NCBI RefSeq assembly: GCF_041601295.1
Contig: NZ_JBFIII010000047.1
Span: forward strand, 1 to 23,181
Direction of reading: 5' to 3'
From: Immundisolibacter sp.
Lineage (GTDB): Bacteria; Pseudomonadota; Gammaproteobacteria; Immundisolibacterales; Immundisolibacteraceae
Length of the DNA: 23,181 nt
A program made the translations under genes and the position numbers. The notes below the pieces were generated by a model that saw nothing but the letters and a program-made list of their open reading frames with translations, did not search any database and was not told where the DNA came from. Numbering within the stretch: position 1 is the stretch's first letter; the number at the start of each line of letters is the position of its first letter. This document shows positions 7,630 through 17,500 of the stretch, one piece after another.

Positions 7630-8073
7630 TCAAGGCCGCCGTTGCATCATCAGCGTGAACTCGCCGTCCTGCACCCGCTCGTCGCGCTGGTTGGTGACCG
7701 TGAATACCAGAGTCACCACACCGCGGTCGGGCTTGGAGGTTTCCTTGACCGCTCGCACCCGCATCTCGGCGGCAATCGTGTCACCGAACTTCACCGGCCC
7801 CGTAAAACGCCAGGTCAGGCCCAGAAACGCGATGATGGTGCCGTTGATGACGCCGGTCTGGTGCATCAGGCCGGACACGATCGACAGACCCAGCAGGCCA
7901 TGGGCAATCGGCTCGCCGAACTGCGTTTCGGCCGCAAACACCCGATCCGTATGCAACACATTGAAATCGCCGGACAAGCCAGCGAAAGCCATCACGTCGG
8001 CCTCGGTAACGGTGCGGCGCACAGTCGGAATGACCGCTCCGGCAGTGAAATCCTCGAAATACCAGGGCGTCAT
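7630..8073 (-). CDS. MaoC-like (R)-hydratase / dehydratase family protein
   Basis: 147 residues, a single hotdog fold. The hydratase motif appears as 'AGLSGDFNVLHTD' (D36-x4-H41), followed by 'FGEPIAHGLLGLSIVSGLM', typical of MaoC/PhaJ-type enoyl-CoA hydratases. Such enzymes hydrate 2-enoyl-CoA to (R)-3-hydroxyacyl-CoA or act on mesaconyl-type CoA esters; the exact substrate cannot be read. It is divergent from gpmA and lies 119 nt upstream of the DUF2062 gene on the same strand. No beta-oxidation gene is adjacent, so pathway context is lacking. Confidence 0.85.
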   Translation of the reverse strand: MTPWYFEDFTAGAVIPTVRRTVTEADVMAFAGLSGDFNVLHTDRVFAAETQFGEPIAHGLLGLSIVSGLMHQTGVINGTIIAFLGLTWRFTGPVKFGDTIAAEMRVRAVKETSKPDRGVVTLVFTVTNQRDERVQDGEFTLMMQRRP

Positions 8074-8202
8074 GATGGCTCCTTGCGGGTGAAACGAACG
8101 GCGCAGATTACGCGCTCCGCAAGGCGCCTGACAATCCGTCAGCGTCCGGACGCCTCGGCCGCTTAAAATGACCTGTCCTCAAGCCCCAACTCAGGCCCGC
8201 CC

Positions 8203-8901
8203 ATGACTGCCACCCTGATCCTGATCCGCCACGGTCGCTCCTTGTGGAACGAACAAAACCGCTTCACCGGCTGGGTGGATGTGCCGCTGACCGAACGCGG
8301 CTGGCGGGAGGCCGAAACGGCCGGCCGGCAGCTGGCTGAGTACCGCTTCGACGTTGCCTATACCTCGCACCTGCAGCGCGCTATCTGCACCCTGCAGGTG
8401 GTGCTGCGCGCGAATCGTAGCGGGCGCACACCGATCTTTCTGCCCGCCGAGGGCACCGTGCCGCGCGAGTCCTACCAGCCGGTGGGCAATGAATTCCCCG
8501 TACACCTGCACGTCACGGCGCTCGCCGAGCGCCACTATGGCGACCTGCAGGGCCTGAACAAGGACCAGGTACTGGCCGAGTACGGCCAGGAACAATTCGT
8601 CAAATGGCGGCGCGGCTACGACACCCCACCGCCGAATGGCGAGAGCCTCAAGGATACGGTGGCACGCGCACTGCCCTACTTCGACACCGCTATCCGCCCG
8701 CGCCTGCTCGACGACCAGACGGTGCTGATTTCAGCCCACGGCAACTCGCTGCGCGCGCTGACCAAGGACCTTGAGAACATTTCCGATACCGACATCGTGG
8801 GGCTCGAAATTCCCACCGGCGTGCCTATCGTTTACCGGCTGGACACGGATGGCCAGGCGCTGCGCATTGTCGACAAGCGAGTTCTCGAACACGACGCCTG
8901 A
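8203..8901 (+). CDS. gpmA: 2,3-bisphosphoglycerate-dependent phosphoglycerate mutase, variant form
   Basis: Interconverts 3- and 2-phosphoglycerate in glycolysis and gluconeogenesis. 232 residues. The phospho-accepting histidine is H10 in 'LIRHGRSLWN'; 'RFTGWVDVPLTERG', the acid E109 in 'ERHYGDLQGLNK', 'WRRGYDTPPP' and the second histidine H179 in 'SAHGNSLRAL' complete the active site. Two features differ from the E. coli form (250 residues): Arg at position 12, where Glu or Gln usually follows RHG, and a longer stretch between 'TLQVVL' and 'ALAERHYG' (about residues 69-106). The C-terminal tail is short. Its TGA is 7 nt before the MFS gene, suggesting an operon. Confidence 0.88.
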   Translation: MTATLILIRHGRSLWNEQNRFTGWVDVPLTERGWREAETAGRQLAEYRFDVAYTSHLQRAICTLQVVLRANRSGRTPIFLPAEGTVPRESYQPVGNEFPVHLHVTALAERHYGDLQGLNKDQVLAEYGQEQFVKWRRGYDTPPPNGESLKDTVARALPYFDTAIRPRLLDDQTVLISAHGNSLRALTKDLENISDTDIVGLEIPTGVPIVYRLDTDGQALRIVDKRVLEHDA

Positions 8902-8908
8902 GCAGCCG

Positions 8909-10081
8909 ATGCAACCGCCCCGGCTGCCACGCACGGTATGGGTGCTGGGCTTCGCCTCGCTGCTGAACGACACCGCCAGCGAGATGATCATGCCGCTGCT
9001 GCCGGTGTTCCTGATCGCTACGCTGGGTGCGGCGCCGGCCGCCATCGGCCTGATCGAGGGCCTGGCGGAGGCAACGGCCAGCGTACTTAAGCTCGTGTCC
9101 GGGCGCATGGCCGACCGGGGCGTCAGTCCGCGTCGTCTGGTGTTGGGCGGGTACAGCGTTTCCAACCTGGCGCGGCCGCTGATCGCTTTCGCCGCAGCGT
9201 GGCCAGCCGTATTGCTGTTGCGTTTTTTCGATCGCATCGGCAAGGGCTTGCGCACCTCACCGCGCGATGTGCTGCTGGCAACCTCGGTCGACGCCCGGCG
9301 CCGTGGCGCGGTGTTCGGTTTTCATCGCGCCATGGACCATGGCGGCGCCATGCTGGGGCCATTGCTGGCCTTCGGCCTGCTGCAGGCCGGCTTTGCCATG
9401 CGAGATGTCTTTTTATTCTCCGTTGTGCCCGGACTGCTGGTACTGCTGTGTCTGGGCTTTGGACTCGCCGCCCCGGCAACGCCAGCACTGCCGCAGCCCC
9501 CGGCACCGCTGCGCTGGCGCCTGCTCGACCGCCATCTGCGCGGCCTGATCACGGCGGCCGGGGTGCTGGCGCTGGCGAGCGTACCGGACGCGTTTCTTGT
9601 GGTGTGGGCATTCTCCGGCGGTATCGAAGTGGTCTGGCTGCCATTGCTGTGGGCGGCGGCACATGCCGTCCGCTCGGCGGTGTCCATTCCGGCAGGGCGG
9701 CTATCCGACCGTCTCGGGCGCACGCCAGTGGTCGCCGCGGGTTGGCTGCTGCGCGCAGTGTTGCTGGCCACGATGGGCATGATCAGCCAGGATGGCGCCA
9801 CGCTATGGCTGCTGTTTCTCGCCTATGCCGGCGCCACCGCCTGCACTGAAGGGGCCGAACGGGCACTGATTGGCGACTACGCACCACCAGAGCAAAAGGG
9901 CACGGCGTTTGGCATCTATCATTTGGTCAGCGGCCTGCTCGCCCTGCCAGGAGCCGTCCTGTTTGGCGCCCTTTGGCAATGGGCGGGGCAAGTCAGCGCC
10001 TTCAGCGTCGCGGCGGCAATCACCCTGCTGGGCGCGGGCGCATTCCTGCGTCTGGCGCAGCGGCCTCTGGCGCCCCGGTAG
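8909..10081 (+). CDS. Major facilitator superfamily transporter
   Basis: 390 residues from ATG 8909, 7 nt after gpmA; this start puts 'WVLGFASLLNDTASEMIMPLLPVFL' as the first membrane helix. About 11-12 hydrophobic segments follow. The MFS motif A appears in both halves, as 'GRMADRGVSPRR' after helix 2 and 'GRLSDRLGRTP' in the second half. The loop 'RIGKGLRTSPRDVLLA' is characteristic of a bacterial subfamily of unassigned MFS proteins. A late acidic loop 'EGAERALIGDYAP' is also typical of that group. The substrate is unknown; co-transcription with gpmA hints at, but does not show, a link to central carbon metabolism. Confidence 0.85.
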   Translation: MQPPRLPRTVWVLGFASLLNDTASEMIMPLLPVFLIATLGAAPAAIGLIEGLAEATASVLKLVSGRMADRGVSPRRLVLGGYSVSNLARPLIAFAAAWPAVLLLRFFDRIGKGLRTSPRDVLLATSVDARRRGAVFGFHRAMDHGGAMLGPLLAFGLLQAGFAMRDVFLFSVVPGLLVLLCLGFGLAAPATPALPQPPAPLRWRLLDRHLRGLITAAGVLALASVPDAFLVVWAFSGGIEVVWLPLLWAAAHAVRSAVSIPAGRLSDRLGRTPVVAAGWLLRAVLLATMGMISQDGATLWLLFLAYAGATACTEGAERALIGDYAPPEQKGTAFGIYHLVSGLLALPGAVLFGALWQWAGQVSAFSVAAAITLLGAGAFLRLAQRPLAPR

Positions 10082-10187
10082 ATGCAAACCCACATCGCGC
10101 GCGATTAACTGATCAAGCCCCGCAACCCGACCCTTTATTGGCGGACGACCAAACCGGGGTCTGAGTGCTGCTGAACGGAGATTTGTC

Positions 10188-11312
10188 TTGAAAATTGTCC
10201 TAGTCAGCCGCAACTACCCCCCGTTGGTCGGCGGCATGGAACGTCTCATGCTGGAGACCTCCCGCGAGCTCGCGCACCACGGCGAAGTGGGTCTGGTAGG
10301 CCCGGCTGGGTGTACGACGCATACCCCTCCAGGGATCGGCCCGATTGCCGAGTGCGATCTGCAACCGCTATGGCGCTTTCTGACCACCGCGTCGGTCCGC
10401 GCGGTGCAGATGGCGCGACGCATCAGACCGGATTGGGTGCTGGCTGGCAGTGGCCTGACCGGGCCGTCTGCCTCGCTTGCCGCATGGGCGGCTGATGCTC
10501 GTTTTGCGGTGTTCGTACATGGCCTGGATCTGGTGGTCGATCAGCCGCTTTATCGTGCGGCGTTCCTGCCAATCCTACGGCGGGCTGACAAGGTAATTGC
10601 CAATAGTCGATACACGGCAGGTCTAGCAGAGGCCGCCGGGATCGCCACGCGACGCATAAGCGTAATTCACCCTGGCGTGACCCTACCAACGGCCCTGCTG
10701 GATCGCGGCGCAGCCCGTAACGCGCTGGGCCTGGCCGATGACCGGCCGCTGATCCTTACCGTGGGAAGGCTCACCGAGCGCAAAGGGATCGCCGAGTTCA
10801 TTGAGCAGGCACTGCCGACTGTGCTGGCCCGCATCCCCAAGCTACAGTATTTGGTGGTCGGCGCTGGCGCCAGCGGTGCACTGGCTGCTGCTGACGCTAC
10901 GACGACCATTGCACGCGCTGCCCAGCAAGCCGTGCCGACCAACACCGTGCGCATGCTCGGCGGCGTCGACGAAGCAACCCTCAGTAAGCTCTATGCGGCA
11001 GCCGATCTGTTCGTATTTCCGGTGCTGGAACGTGCCGACGATGTGGAGGGCTTTGGCATGGCTGCACTGGAAGCGGCGGCCCACGGCTTGCCTACGGTCG
11101 CATTTGCCGTAGGTGGGGTTCCGGATGCGGTTGCGCAGGATCGCTCCGGATTACTCATTGCACCAAGCGATTACGCCGGCATCGCCGCTGCCTGCATAGA
11201 ACTGTTGGCGGGTAAAACCGACTTGATGCGCCCAGCGGCCCGCAATTACGCAGAAGATTTTTCCTGGGTTCGACAGGGGGAACGTTTGCGCGAGGTACTG
11301 GAAGACGATTGA
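10188..11312 (+). CDS. GT4-family glycosyltransferase with TTG start
   Basis: 374 residues. The TTG at 10188 is preferred because CGGAG lies at 7 nt and the product begins directly with 'MKIVLVSRNYPPLVGGME', the GT-B N-terminal Rossmann strand and glycine loop. The C-terminal donor domain shows 'LILTVGRLTERKG' (about 188-200) and the E-x7-E motif (E287, E295 in 'EGFGMAALE'), followed by 'VGGVPDAV', which binds the nucleotide-sugar phosphate. It should transfer a sugar from a nucleotide-sugar to a lipid, glycan or small acceptor with retention. It stands alone (106 nt after the MFS gene, convergent with mtnA), with no polysaccharide cluster around it. Confidence 0.88.
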   Translation: MKIVLVSRNYPPLVGGMERLMLETSRELAHHGEVGLVGPAGCTTHTPPGIGPIAECDLQPLWRFLTTASVRAVQMARRIRPDWVLAGSGLTGPSASLAAWAADARFAVFVHGLDLVVDQPLYRAAFLPILRRADKVIANSRYTAGLAEAAGIATRRISVIHPGVTLPTALLDRGAARNALGLADDRPLILTVGRLTERKGIAEFIEQALPTVLARIPKLQYLVVGAGASGALAAADATTTIARAAQQAVPTNTVRMLGGVDEATLSKLYAAADLFVFPVLERADDVEGFGMAALEAAAHGLPTVAFAVGGVPDAVAQDRSGLLIAPSDYAGIAAACIELLAGKTDLMRPAARNYAEDFSWVRQGERLREVLEDD

Positions 11313-11349
11313 ACACGCCTGGTGCGCACAAATTGACTGCCTCAAGGCT

Positions 11350-12390
11350 TCACCGGGTGACCGCCATAAACGCCGCGATCCGCGCCGCATCGGGCTGTTC
11401 GATGACCCCGTGCTCACAGACGATGGCGTCAATCAGGCCGGCCGGTGTCACGTCGAACACCGGGTTCCAGGCGGCGAAGCCTTCCGGTGCGATTAACTGG
11501 CTACCCAGACGGGTCAACTCCTGCGCTGGCCGTTCCTCGACTTTGATCGCCGCACCGGTCGGCGTTGCCGCATCGAAGGTGGACAGTGGCGCCACCACCA
11601 TCACCCGCGCCCCATGCGCGCGTGCGGCGAGTGCCGCCGTGTAGGTGCCAATTTTGTTGGCGGTGTCGCCATTGGCTACGATGCGGTCCGCGCCGACGAT
11701 CAACCAGGCCGGACGCAGGCGGGCGAACAGCCAGGCCGCCGCGCCGTCCACAACCAGACGCGCCGGAATGCCGTCCTGTTGCAGCTCCCAGGCGGTCAGG
11801 CGCGCACCCTGCAACCACGGCCGGGTTTCGTCGACGAACACCTCGCTGATGCGGCCCTGCGCATAGGCGGTGCGGATCACGCCCAGCGCCGTGCCGTGCC
11901 CGCCAGTGGCGAGCGCGCCGGTGTTGCAGTGCGTCGCCACCTTACTGCCGGGTGCGATCAAGGCCGCGCCGTGTGCCGCCATGGCGTAGTTCGCGGCGAG
12001 GTCTGCGTCGTGAATGGCGCACGCCTGTGCCAACAGCGCCGGCTCCGGATCACCGGACAGGCCTGCGAAGCCCCCGACCATGCGCCGAACCGCCCAGGCC
12101 AGGTTCACCGCGGTTGGGCGTGCCGCCGCAAGCCGGTCAAGATCAGCCACGACAGCCTCGCGCCAGCCCGCACCGTGACTGGCATACCCGGTCCGCGCCG
12201 CCAGCACCACGCCGAAGGCCGCCGCGATGCCAATCGCTGGCGCCCCGCGGACCACCATGTCGCGAATCGCCTCCGCCACCTCGGCGGCACTGGTGCAGCG
12301 CAGCCAGGTCTGCTGCGCCGGCAACAGACGCTGGTCCAGCAGTTCCAGCGCGTCGCCCCGCCAGCGCAGCGCACATACGGCACCGCTCAT
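11350..12390 (-). CDS. mtnA: S-methyl-5-thioribose-1-phosphate isomerase
   Basis: Converts 5-methylthioribose-1-phosphate to 5-methylthioribulose-1-phosphate in methionine salvage. 346 residues, the usual length. Diagnostic elements are 'VVRGAPAIGIAAAFG' (47-60), the catalytic cysteine C155 in 'HCNTGALATGG', 'ETRPWLQGARLTAWEL', the catalytic aspartate D235 in 'VGADRIVANGDTANKIGTY', and 'PTGAAIKVEERP'. Its ATG overlaps the TGA of the upstream acetyltransferase gene by four bases (ATGA). No other salvage genes (mtnB, C, D, P) are in the window. Confidence 0.95.
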   Translation of the reverse strand: MSGAVCALRWRGDALELLDQRLLPAQQTWLRCTSAAEVAEAIRDMVVRGAPAIGIAAAFGVVLAARTGYASHGAGWREAVVADLDRLAAARPTAVNLAWAVRRMVGGFAGLSGDPEPALLAQACAIHDADLAANYAMAAHGAALIAPGSKVATHCNTGALATGGHGTALGVIRTAYAQGRISEVFVDETRPWLQGARLTAWELQQDGIPARLVVDGAAAWLFARLRPAWLIVGADRIVANGDTANKIGTYTAALAARAHGARVMVVAPLSTFDAATPTGAAIKVEERPAQELTRLGSQLIAPEGFAAWNPVFDVTPAGLIDAIVCEHGVIEQPDAARIAAFMAVTR

Positions 12391-13199
12391 GCGCGCTCCC
12401 TGACGAGGGTATCGATAAATTCCGCGACCTCGGCCGCCGGCAAACCGATGTCATCAATCAGCAGTGTCCGCAGCACCGCCGGATCGTCGACACGGCGGGT
12501 ATCGACCCGTGCGCCCCGGTCCTCGGTCAGCTCGCTGCCGATCAGAATCAGACGCCGTTCGGGCGCCAGGCGGTGAGCGATCAGCCCGTGCAGGAAGCGC
12601 GAGTCGGGGTGGGTCGAAACATAGTAGTTGGCCATCTCGTAGTCGGCCGCGGTCTGTTCGTCCAGGCCGAACCGGTACAGATCGGCCCAATCGTCCATGC
12701 CAATCTGCAAGGACCACAATCCCCCCAGCTCCACCAGGCGGTACCGCCACAGGTGCTGGGTCTGGGGCTGCCCCTGATGAAACGCCACCGGCAAAAGCGG
12801 ACCCGCGGCGCCGAAACCGACATCGGCCAGCCAGATTGTGTCGTCCGCCTCTACCTGCAACAGCATGTGTGTCCGCGGCAGCACGCGCTGCGTACGGTAG
12901 GTGACGCGGGCCGCCAGGCGCCGCACGCGAAAGCCGATCTGCTCCAACACCGCCGCGAACAGCAGGTTCTGCTCGAAGCAGTAGCCACCACGCTGCGCCG
13001 TAACCAACTTGGCGAACACACTGTCCATATCCAGGCGGATGCCGCGCCCGAGCAACACATCGAGGTTCTCGAACGGGATGTGGCGCACGTGCGCCAGGTG
13101 CAGCGCAGCCAGGACGTCGGCCGTGGGCAGTAGCGCGCCCCGGTAGGCAATGCGCTCCAGATAATGGTCGAGGTCGAGCTGGCTCCCGACAGGGGTCAT
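12387..13199 (-). CDS. nat: Arylamine N-acetyltransferase
   Basis: 270 residues, standard bacterial NAT length. The cysteine-protease-like triad is visible: C74 in 'QRGGYCFEQN', H111 in 'LPRTHMLL', D126 in 'LADVGFG'. The N-terminal 'HVRHIPFENLDVLLGRGIRLD' is also characteristic. The enzyme transfers acetyl (or another acyl) from CoA to arylamines, hydrazines or related amines in the cytosol. A GGAG lies 9 nt before the ATG. It is the first gene of a two-gene unit with mtnA and is divergent from moeA across an 84-bp spacer. Confidence 0.92.
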   Translation of the reverse strand: MTPVGSQLDLDHYLERIAYRGALLPTADVLAALHLAHVRHIPFENLDVLLGRGIRLDMDSVFAKLVTAQRGGYCFEQNLLFAAVLEQIGFRVRRLAARVTYRTQRVLPRTHMLLQVEADDTIWLADVGFGAAGPLLPVAFHQGQPQTQHLWRYRLVELGGLWSLQIGMDDWADLYRFGLDEQTAADYEMANYYVSTHPDSRFLHGLIAHRLAPERRLILIGSELTEDRGARVDTRRVDDPAVLRTLLIDDIGLPAAEVAEFIDTLVRERA

Positions 13200-13283
13200 G
13201 GCTGGCGCTCCGATGCGGCTTAATACAATGTGTCAGCCCCGGCCTGCGGGCACGCGCCATCTTAACAAGCCAGGAACCGCACC

Positions 13284-14555
13284 ATGGACCAGTCTGCTCT
13301 GCCTGATTGCACCCCGGCCAGTCTGGACGTGGAAGCCGCACTGGCGCAGGTTCTGGACACGCTCACGCCACTGCCGGGCAGCGAGCAGATCGCACTCGAT
13401 CTGGCCCTGGGACGGGTACTGGCGCAGCCGCTGGTAGCGGCCATGGATTTGCAGCCATGGCCGAACTCGGCCATGGATGGCTACGCTTTCGCCGTGAGCG
13501 ACCTGGACCAGGCCCTGGCCAAGGGTCTCGCGCTTGCCGGCACCTCCATGGCGGGTCACCCGTTTACCGGCACGCTCGACCCTGGGGAGTGTGTGCGCAT
13601 TCTGACCGGTGCCATCCTGCCGGCCGGCTGCGACACGGTCGCCATGCAGGAGCACGTGGCAGTCCACGGCGATCAGGTACGACTGACCGCCAGCGTGCCG
13701 CGAGGCGCCAACGTGCGCGCACCGGGCGAGGACGTACGCACGGGCAGTGTGGTTCTTCCGGCCGGCACCCGTCTCGGCCCGCCGCAGATCGCCCTGGCGG
13801 CGGCACTGGGGCAGGCGCGTGTAGTCGTCAGCCACCGGCCGCGGGTCGCGCTGTTCACCAGCGGTGACGAGCTGACGCCGCTTGGCCAGCCGCTCGCCGC
13901 CGGGGCCATTTACGACAGCAATCGCTATCTGCTACGAGCCATGCTGCAGCAGATGGGCATGCCGGTGATCGATCTGGGCATCGTCGCTGACGACCCGGAC
14001 GCCGTGCGGTCGGCCTTCGCCGCGGCCCGTGCGCAGGCCGACGTCGTGATCAGTTCCGGCGGCGTATCCGTGGGTGACGCCGACTACGTACGCGAGGTGT
14101 TCAGCGAATTCGGCGACATCCACTTCTGGCGTATCGCCATGAAACCGGGCCGGCCGCTGGCCTTCGGCCGTCTGGATGAAACATGGTTCTTCGGCCTGCC
14201 CGGCAATCCGGTGTCGACCGCCGTCACATTTCTCGAATTCGTGCGCCCGGCGCTGCGTCGGCTGGAAGGTGAGCCGCTTACCGCACCGCTGCGAGTCGAA
14301 CTGCCCTTACTCGAACCGCTGCGCAAGGCACCCGGCAGAATGGATTTCCAGCGTGGCATCGTCGCCATCGACAAAGACGGCCGGCCTGGCGTGCGCAGCG
14401 CCGGACCGCAAGGCTCGCATGTCATGAGCAGCCTTGCTGCCGCCAACTGCCTGCTGGTGTTGCCGGCGGCGAGCGGCGACCTGCCGGCAGGAAGTCTGGT
14501 GGAGGTGGAACTGCTGCCCTGGACCGGTACGCCCGCCGCCCATGGGCAGCCCTGA
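13284..14555 (+). CDS. moeA: Molybdopterin molybdenumtransferase
   Basis: Inserts molybdenum into adenylated molybdopterin, the last common step of Mo-cofactor synthesis. 423 residues. Recognisable elements: 'WPNSAMDGYAF' near the N-terminus, 'GECVRILTGAILPAGCDTVAMQE', 'RAPGEDVRTGSVVLPAGT', the MoCF-type substrate site 'ISSGGVSVGDADYV' (about 256-269), 'MKPGRPLAFG' and 'FGLPGNPVS', and a C-terminal beta-barrel domain. The ATG has AGGAA upstream. It should serve the molybdoenzyme at the left edge among others, although no other Mo-cofactor gene is adjacent. Its 3' end overlaps the next gene by 14 nt. Confidence 0.95.
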   Translation: MDQSALPDCTPASLDVEAALAQVLDTLTPLPGSEQIALDLALGRVLAQPLVAAMDLQPWPNSAMDGYAFAVSDLDQALAKGLALAGTSMAGHPFTGTLDPGECVRILTGAILPAGCDTVAMQEHVAVHGDQVRLTASVPRGANVRAPGEDVRTGSVVLPAGTRLGPPQIALAAALGQARVVVSHRPRVALFTSGDELTPLGQPLAAGAIYDSNRYLLRAMLQQMGMPVIDLGIVADDPDAVRSAFAAARAQADVVISSGGVSVGDADYVREVFSEFGDIHFWRIAMKPGRPLAFGRLDETWFFGLPGNPVSTAVTFLEFVRPALRRLEGEPLTAPLRVELPLLEPLRKAPGRMDFQRGIVAIDKDGRPGVRSAGPQGSHVMSSLAAANCLLVLPAASGDLPAGSLVEVELLPWTGTPAAHGQP

Positions 14556-17500
14556 TTCGCTGCCATCCGGCGGCTGGCGCTTTGCCGCCGACCGTGGCGG
14601 CACCTTCACCGACCTGATCGGCATCGACCCCGCCGGACGCTTGCACACGCGAAAACTGCTGTCGGTGTCACCCGCCTATCCGGATGCGGTCGCCGCCGGG
14701 GTGCGCGACCTGCTCGGCCTGGCACCCGGCGACCAGGTTCCCGCCGGGCAGGTGGCGAGCCTGCGCATCGGCACCACGGTGGCTACCAATGCGCTGCTGG
14801 AAGGCCGCGGCGCCAGGGTCGGCCTGGTGCTGACGCGCGGTTTTGGCGATCTGCTGGAGATTGGCCACCAGGCCAGGCCGCACCTGTTCGAGCTGGCGAT
14901 ACGCAAACCGCGCCAGCTCTACCAACGGGTGGTCGAGATCGCCGGCCGACTGGATGCCAACGGCGCTCAGCTCGAAGCGTTGGACGAGACCGGCGCCACG
15001 CAGGCACTGGCCGGACTGCGCGCGCAGGGGGTTGAGGCGGTGTCGATCGTGTTGCTGCACGCCTGGCGCAATCCTATCCATGAACTGCGCCTGGGCGCAC
15101 TGGCGCACGCCGCGGGCTTCACCCAAGTCTCGCTGTCGCACGGTTGCGGCGGACGCATCCGGGTGGTGGAGCGCGCCCAGACCTGCGTGCTGGATGCTTA
15201 TCTGAGCCCAGTGTTGGCGACCTATCTGGGCCTGCTGAGCGCGCAGCTGGGCCCGCTGCCGGTCGAGTTCATGCAAAGCGGCGGAGGCCTGGCACCGGCG
15301 GCATTGTGCTCCGGCAAGGATGCGGTTCTGTCCGGCCCGGCCGGAGGTGTCGTGGCGGTTGCCAGCCTGGCCGGCCAAACCGGCCACCTGCCGCTGATCG
15401 GCTTCGACATGGGTGGCACGTCGACCGACGTGTGCCGCTACGACGGGCAGTTCGACTACACGGCGCAGATCGAAGCGGCCGGTGTGCGCTTCCAGAGCCA
15501 CGCGTTGCGTGTTCAAACGGTTGCCGCAGGCGGCGGGTCGATCCTGGGTTTCGACGGTCAGCGCTTGACGGTGGGACCGGCTTCGGCCGGCGCCGATCCC
15601 GGACCGACCTGCTATGGGCGCGGTGGGCCGCTGACGCTGACAGATGCCAACCTCCTGCTAGGGCGGCTGCCAGAGCACGCCTTCTCGCCGAATCCATCGA
15701 CTGCCGGAGCATCCGGGCTTGACCTCGCAGCGACCCGCGCTGCGTTCGTGGCCCTGGCCGCGCGGGTGTCCGCTGCTACCGACACCCAGACCGATCCGGA
15801 AACACTGGCGCTGGGCTACCTCCAGGTCGCCAACGAACAGATGGCGGCACCCATCAAAACCCTGTCGGTGGGACGCGGCTTCGACCTGCGGGAACACACC
15901 CTGTGCAGCTACGGTGGGGCCGGCGGGTTGCATGCCTGCGCCATGGCGCGCGATCTGGGTATCGAACGGGTGGTGATACACCCTCTGGCCGGTCTGTTCT
16001 CGGCCTGGGGCATCGCACTCGCCGACCGCCTGGAACAGGCCGAACGCTCGGTGTTGCTGCCGCTGGATACCGGCACGCTGGCGGCGCTGGAACCGCTATG
16101 GCAGACCCTGTACGAGGACACCGCGACCCGCCTGGGCGCCGCGCCGGACCGTGTGGAACGCGAGCTCGACCTGCGCCCGCCAGGCGGCGACAGCGTGCTC
16201 ACGGTAACGTTTGACGACCCGCCGGCCATGACCCGTGCCTACCGCGCCGCGCACGGCCAGCGCTTTGGATACGCCCCCGGAGGCGATGCGCTCGAAGTGG
16301 TCACCGTGCGCCTGCGTCTGCGACGGGGGTCTGGCCTGACCGCGACGCCGGCGATACCGGAATCCGCTCCCGCTTCCGCGCACATCGGCATCCGGCGGGT
16401 CGTACTCGACCATGGCGTGGCGCAGCTGCCTTGCTACCGCCGCGAAGCGCTGACACCCGGCGCCCGGCCGGACAGCCCATGCCTGATTCTCGCTGAGCAT
16501 TACACGGTGCTGGTGGAGGCGGATTTCGACGCCCGTGTGCTGCCTGGCAACCTGTTGCTGCTTGAACGGCGACGTAAGGTCCAGACCGTCCGCGAACCGA
16601 ACCCCGACACCGCCGACCCGGTGCGCCTGGAGCTGTACAACCAGCGTTTCATGGCTGTCGCGCAGCAGATGGGCGCGGTGCTGCAACATACGGCCCACTC
16701 GATCAACATGACCGAGCGGCTGGATTTTTCCTGTGCCGTCTTCGATGCGCAGGGCCATCTGGTGGCCAACGCGCCGCACGTGCCGGTGCATCTGGGCGCC
16801 ATGGGTGAGGCGGTACGCGCACTGATCACCAGCCACGGCGAGCATCTGGCATCCGGACAGGTATATCTGGACAACCATCCCGCGCATGGCGGATCGCATC
16901 TGCCGGATGTGACTGCCATCAGCCCGGTGTTCGTGCCGCGGCAGCCGCGGCCGGCCTTTTTCGTGGCCACGCGCGGCCACCATGCGGATATTGGCGGCGT
17001 CACGCCTGGGTCGATGTCGCCGCTGTCGCGGCGCCTGGACCAGGAAGGCGTCGTTCTGGACCGCCTGCTGGCGGTGGACGACGACCACCTGCGCGAAAGC
17101 GCGCTGCGCGCGGCCCTGGGTGCCGGCCCCTTTCCGGCCCGCAACCTGCCGGAGCGGCTGTCGGACCTGGCCGCGCAGATCGCCGCCAACCGCCACGGCG
17201 CACTCGTCCTGCAGGCGCTCGCCGCGCGACACGGCCTCACCGAAGTCCACGCCTACACGCGACACGTGCAGGCCAACGCCGCGCACTGTATCCGCGGCGC
17301 ACTGAGCGCCCTGCTGGCCGGCCGCGATGGCTTGGGCGGCACCTTCACCGACGCCCTGGACGACGGCACACCGATCGCCGTCACGCTGCGTATCGACGCC
17401 GGCGAGCAACCACCGGACACCTGCCGGCTAAGCGTGGACTTCACCGGCAGTGGCGACCGTCATCCGGGCGCCTTCAACGCCCCGCGCGCGGTGGTGCGGG

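Noticed and set aside
8164..8169. TAAAAT as a -10 box for gpmA.
   Set aside because: No -35 hexamer at 16-18 nt; the only CTGACA lies about 30 nt upstream.
13224..13229. TACAAT as a -10 box for moeA.
   Set aside because: It is well placed for a ~50-nt leader, but nothing like TTGACA lies at the correct spacing.
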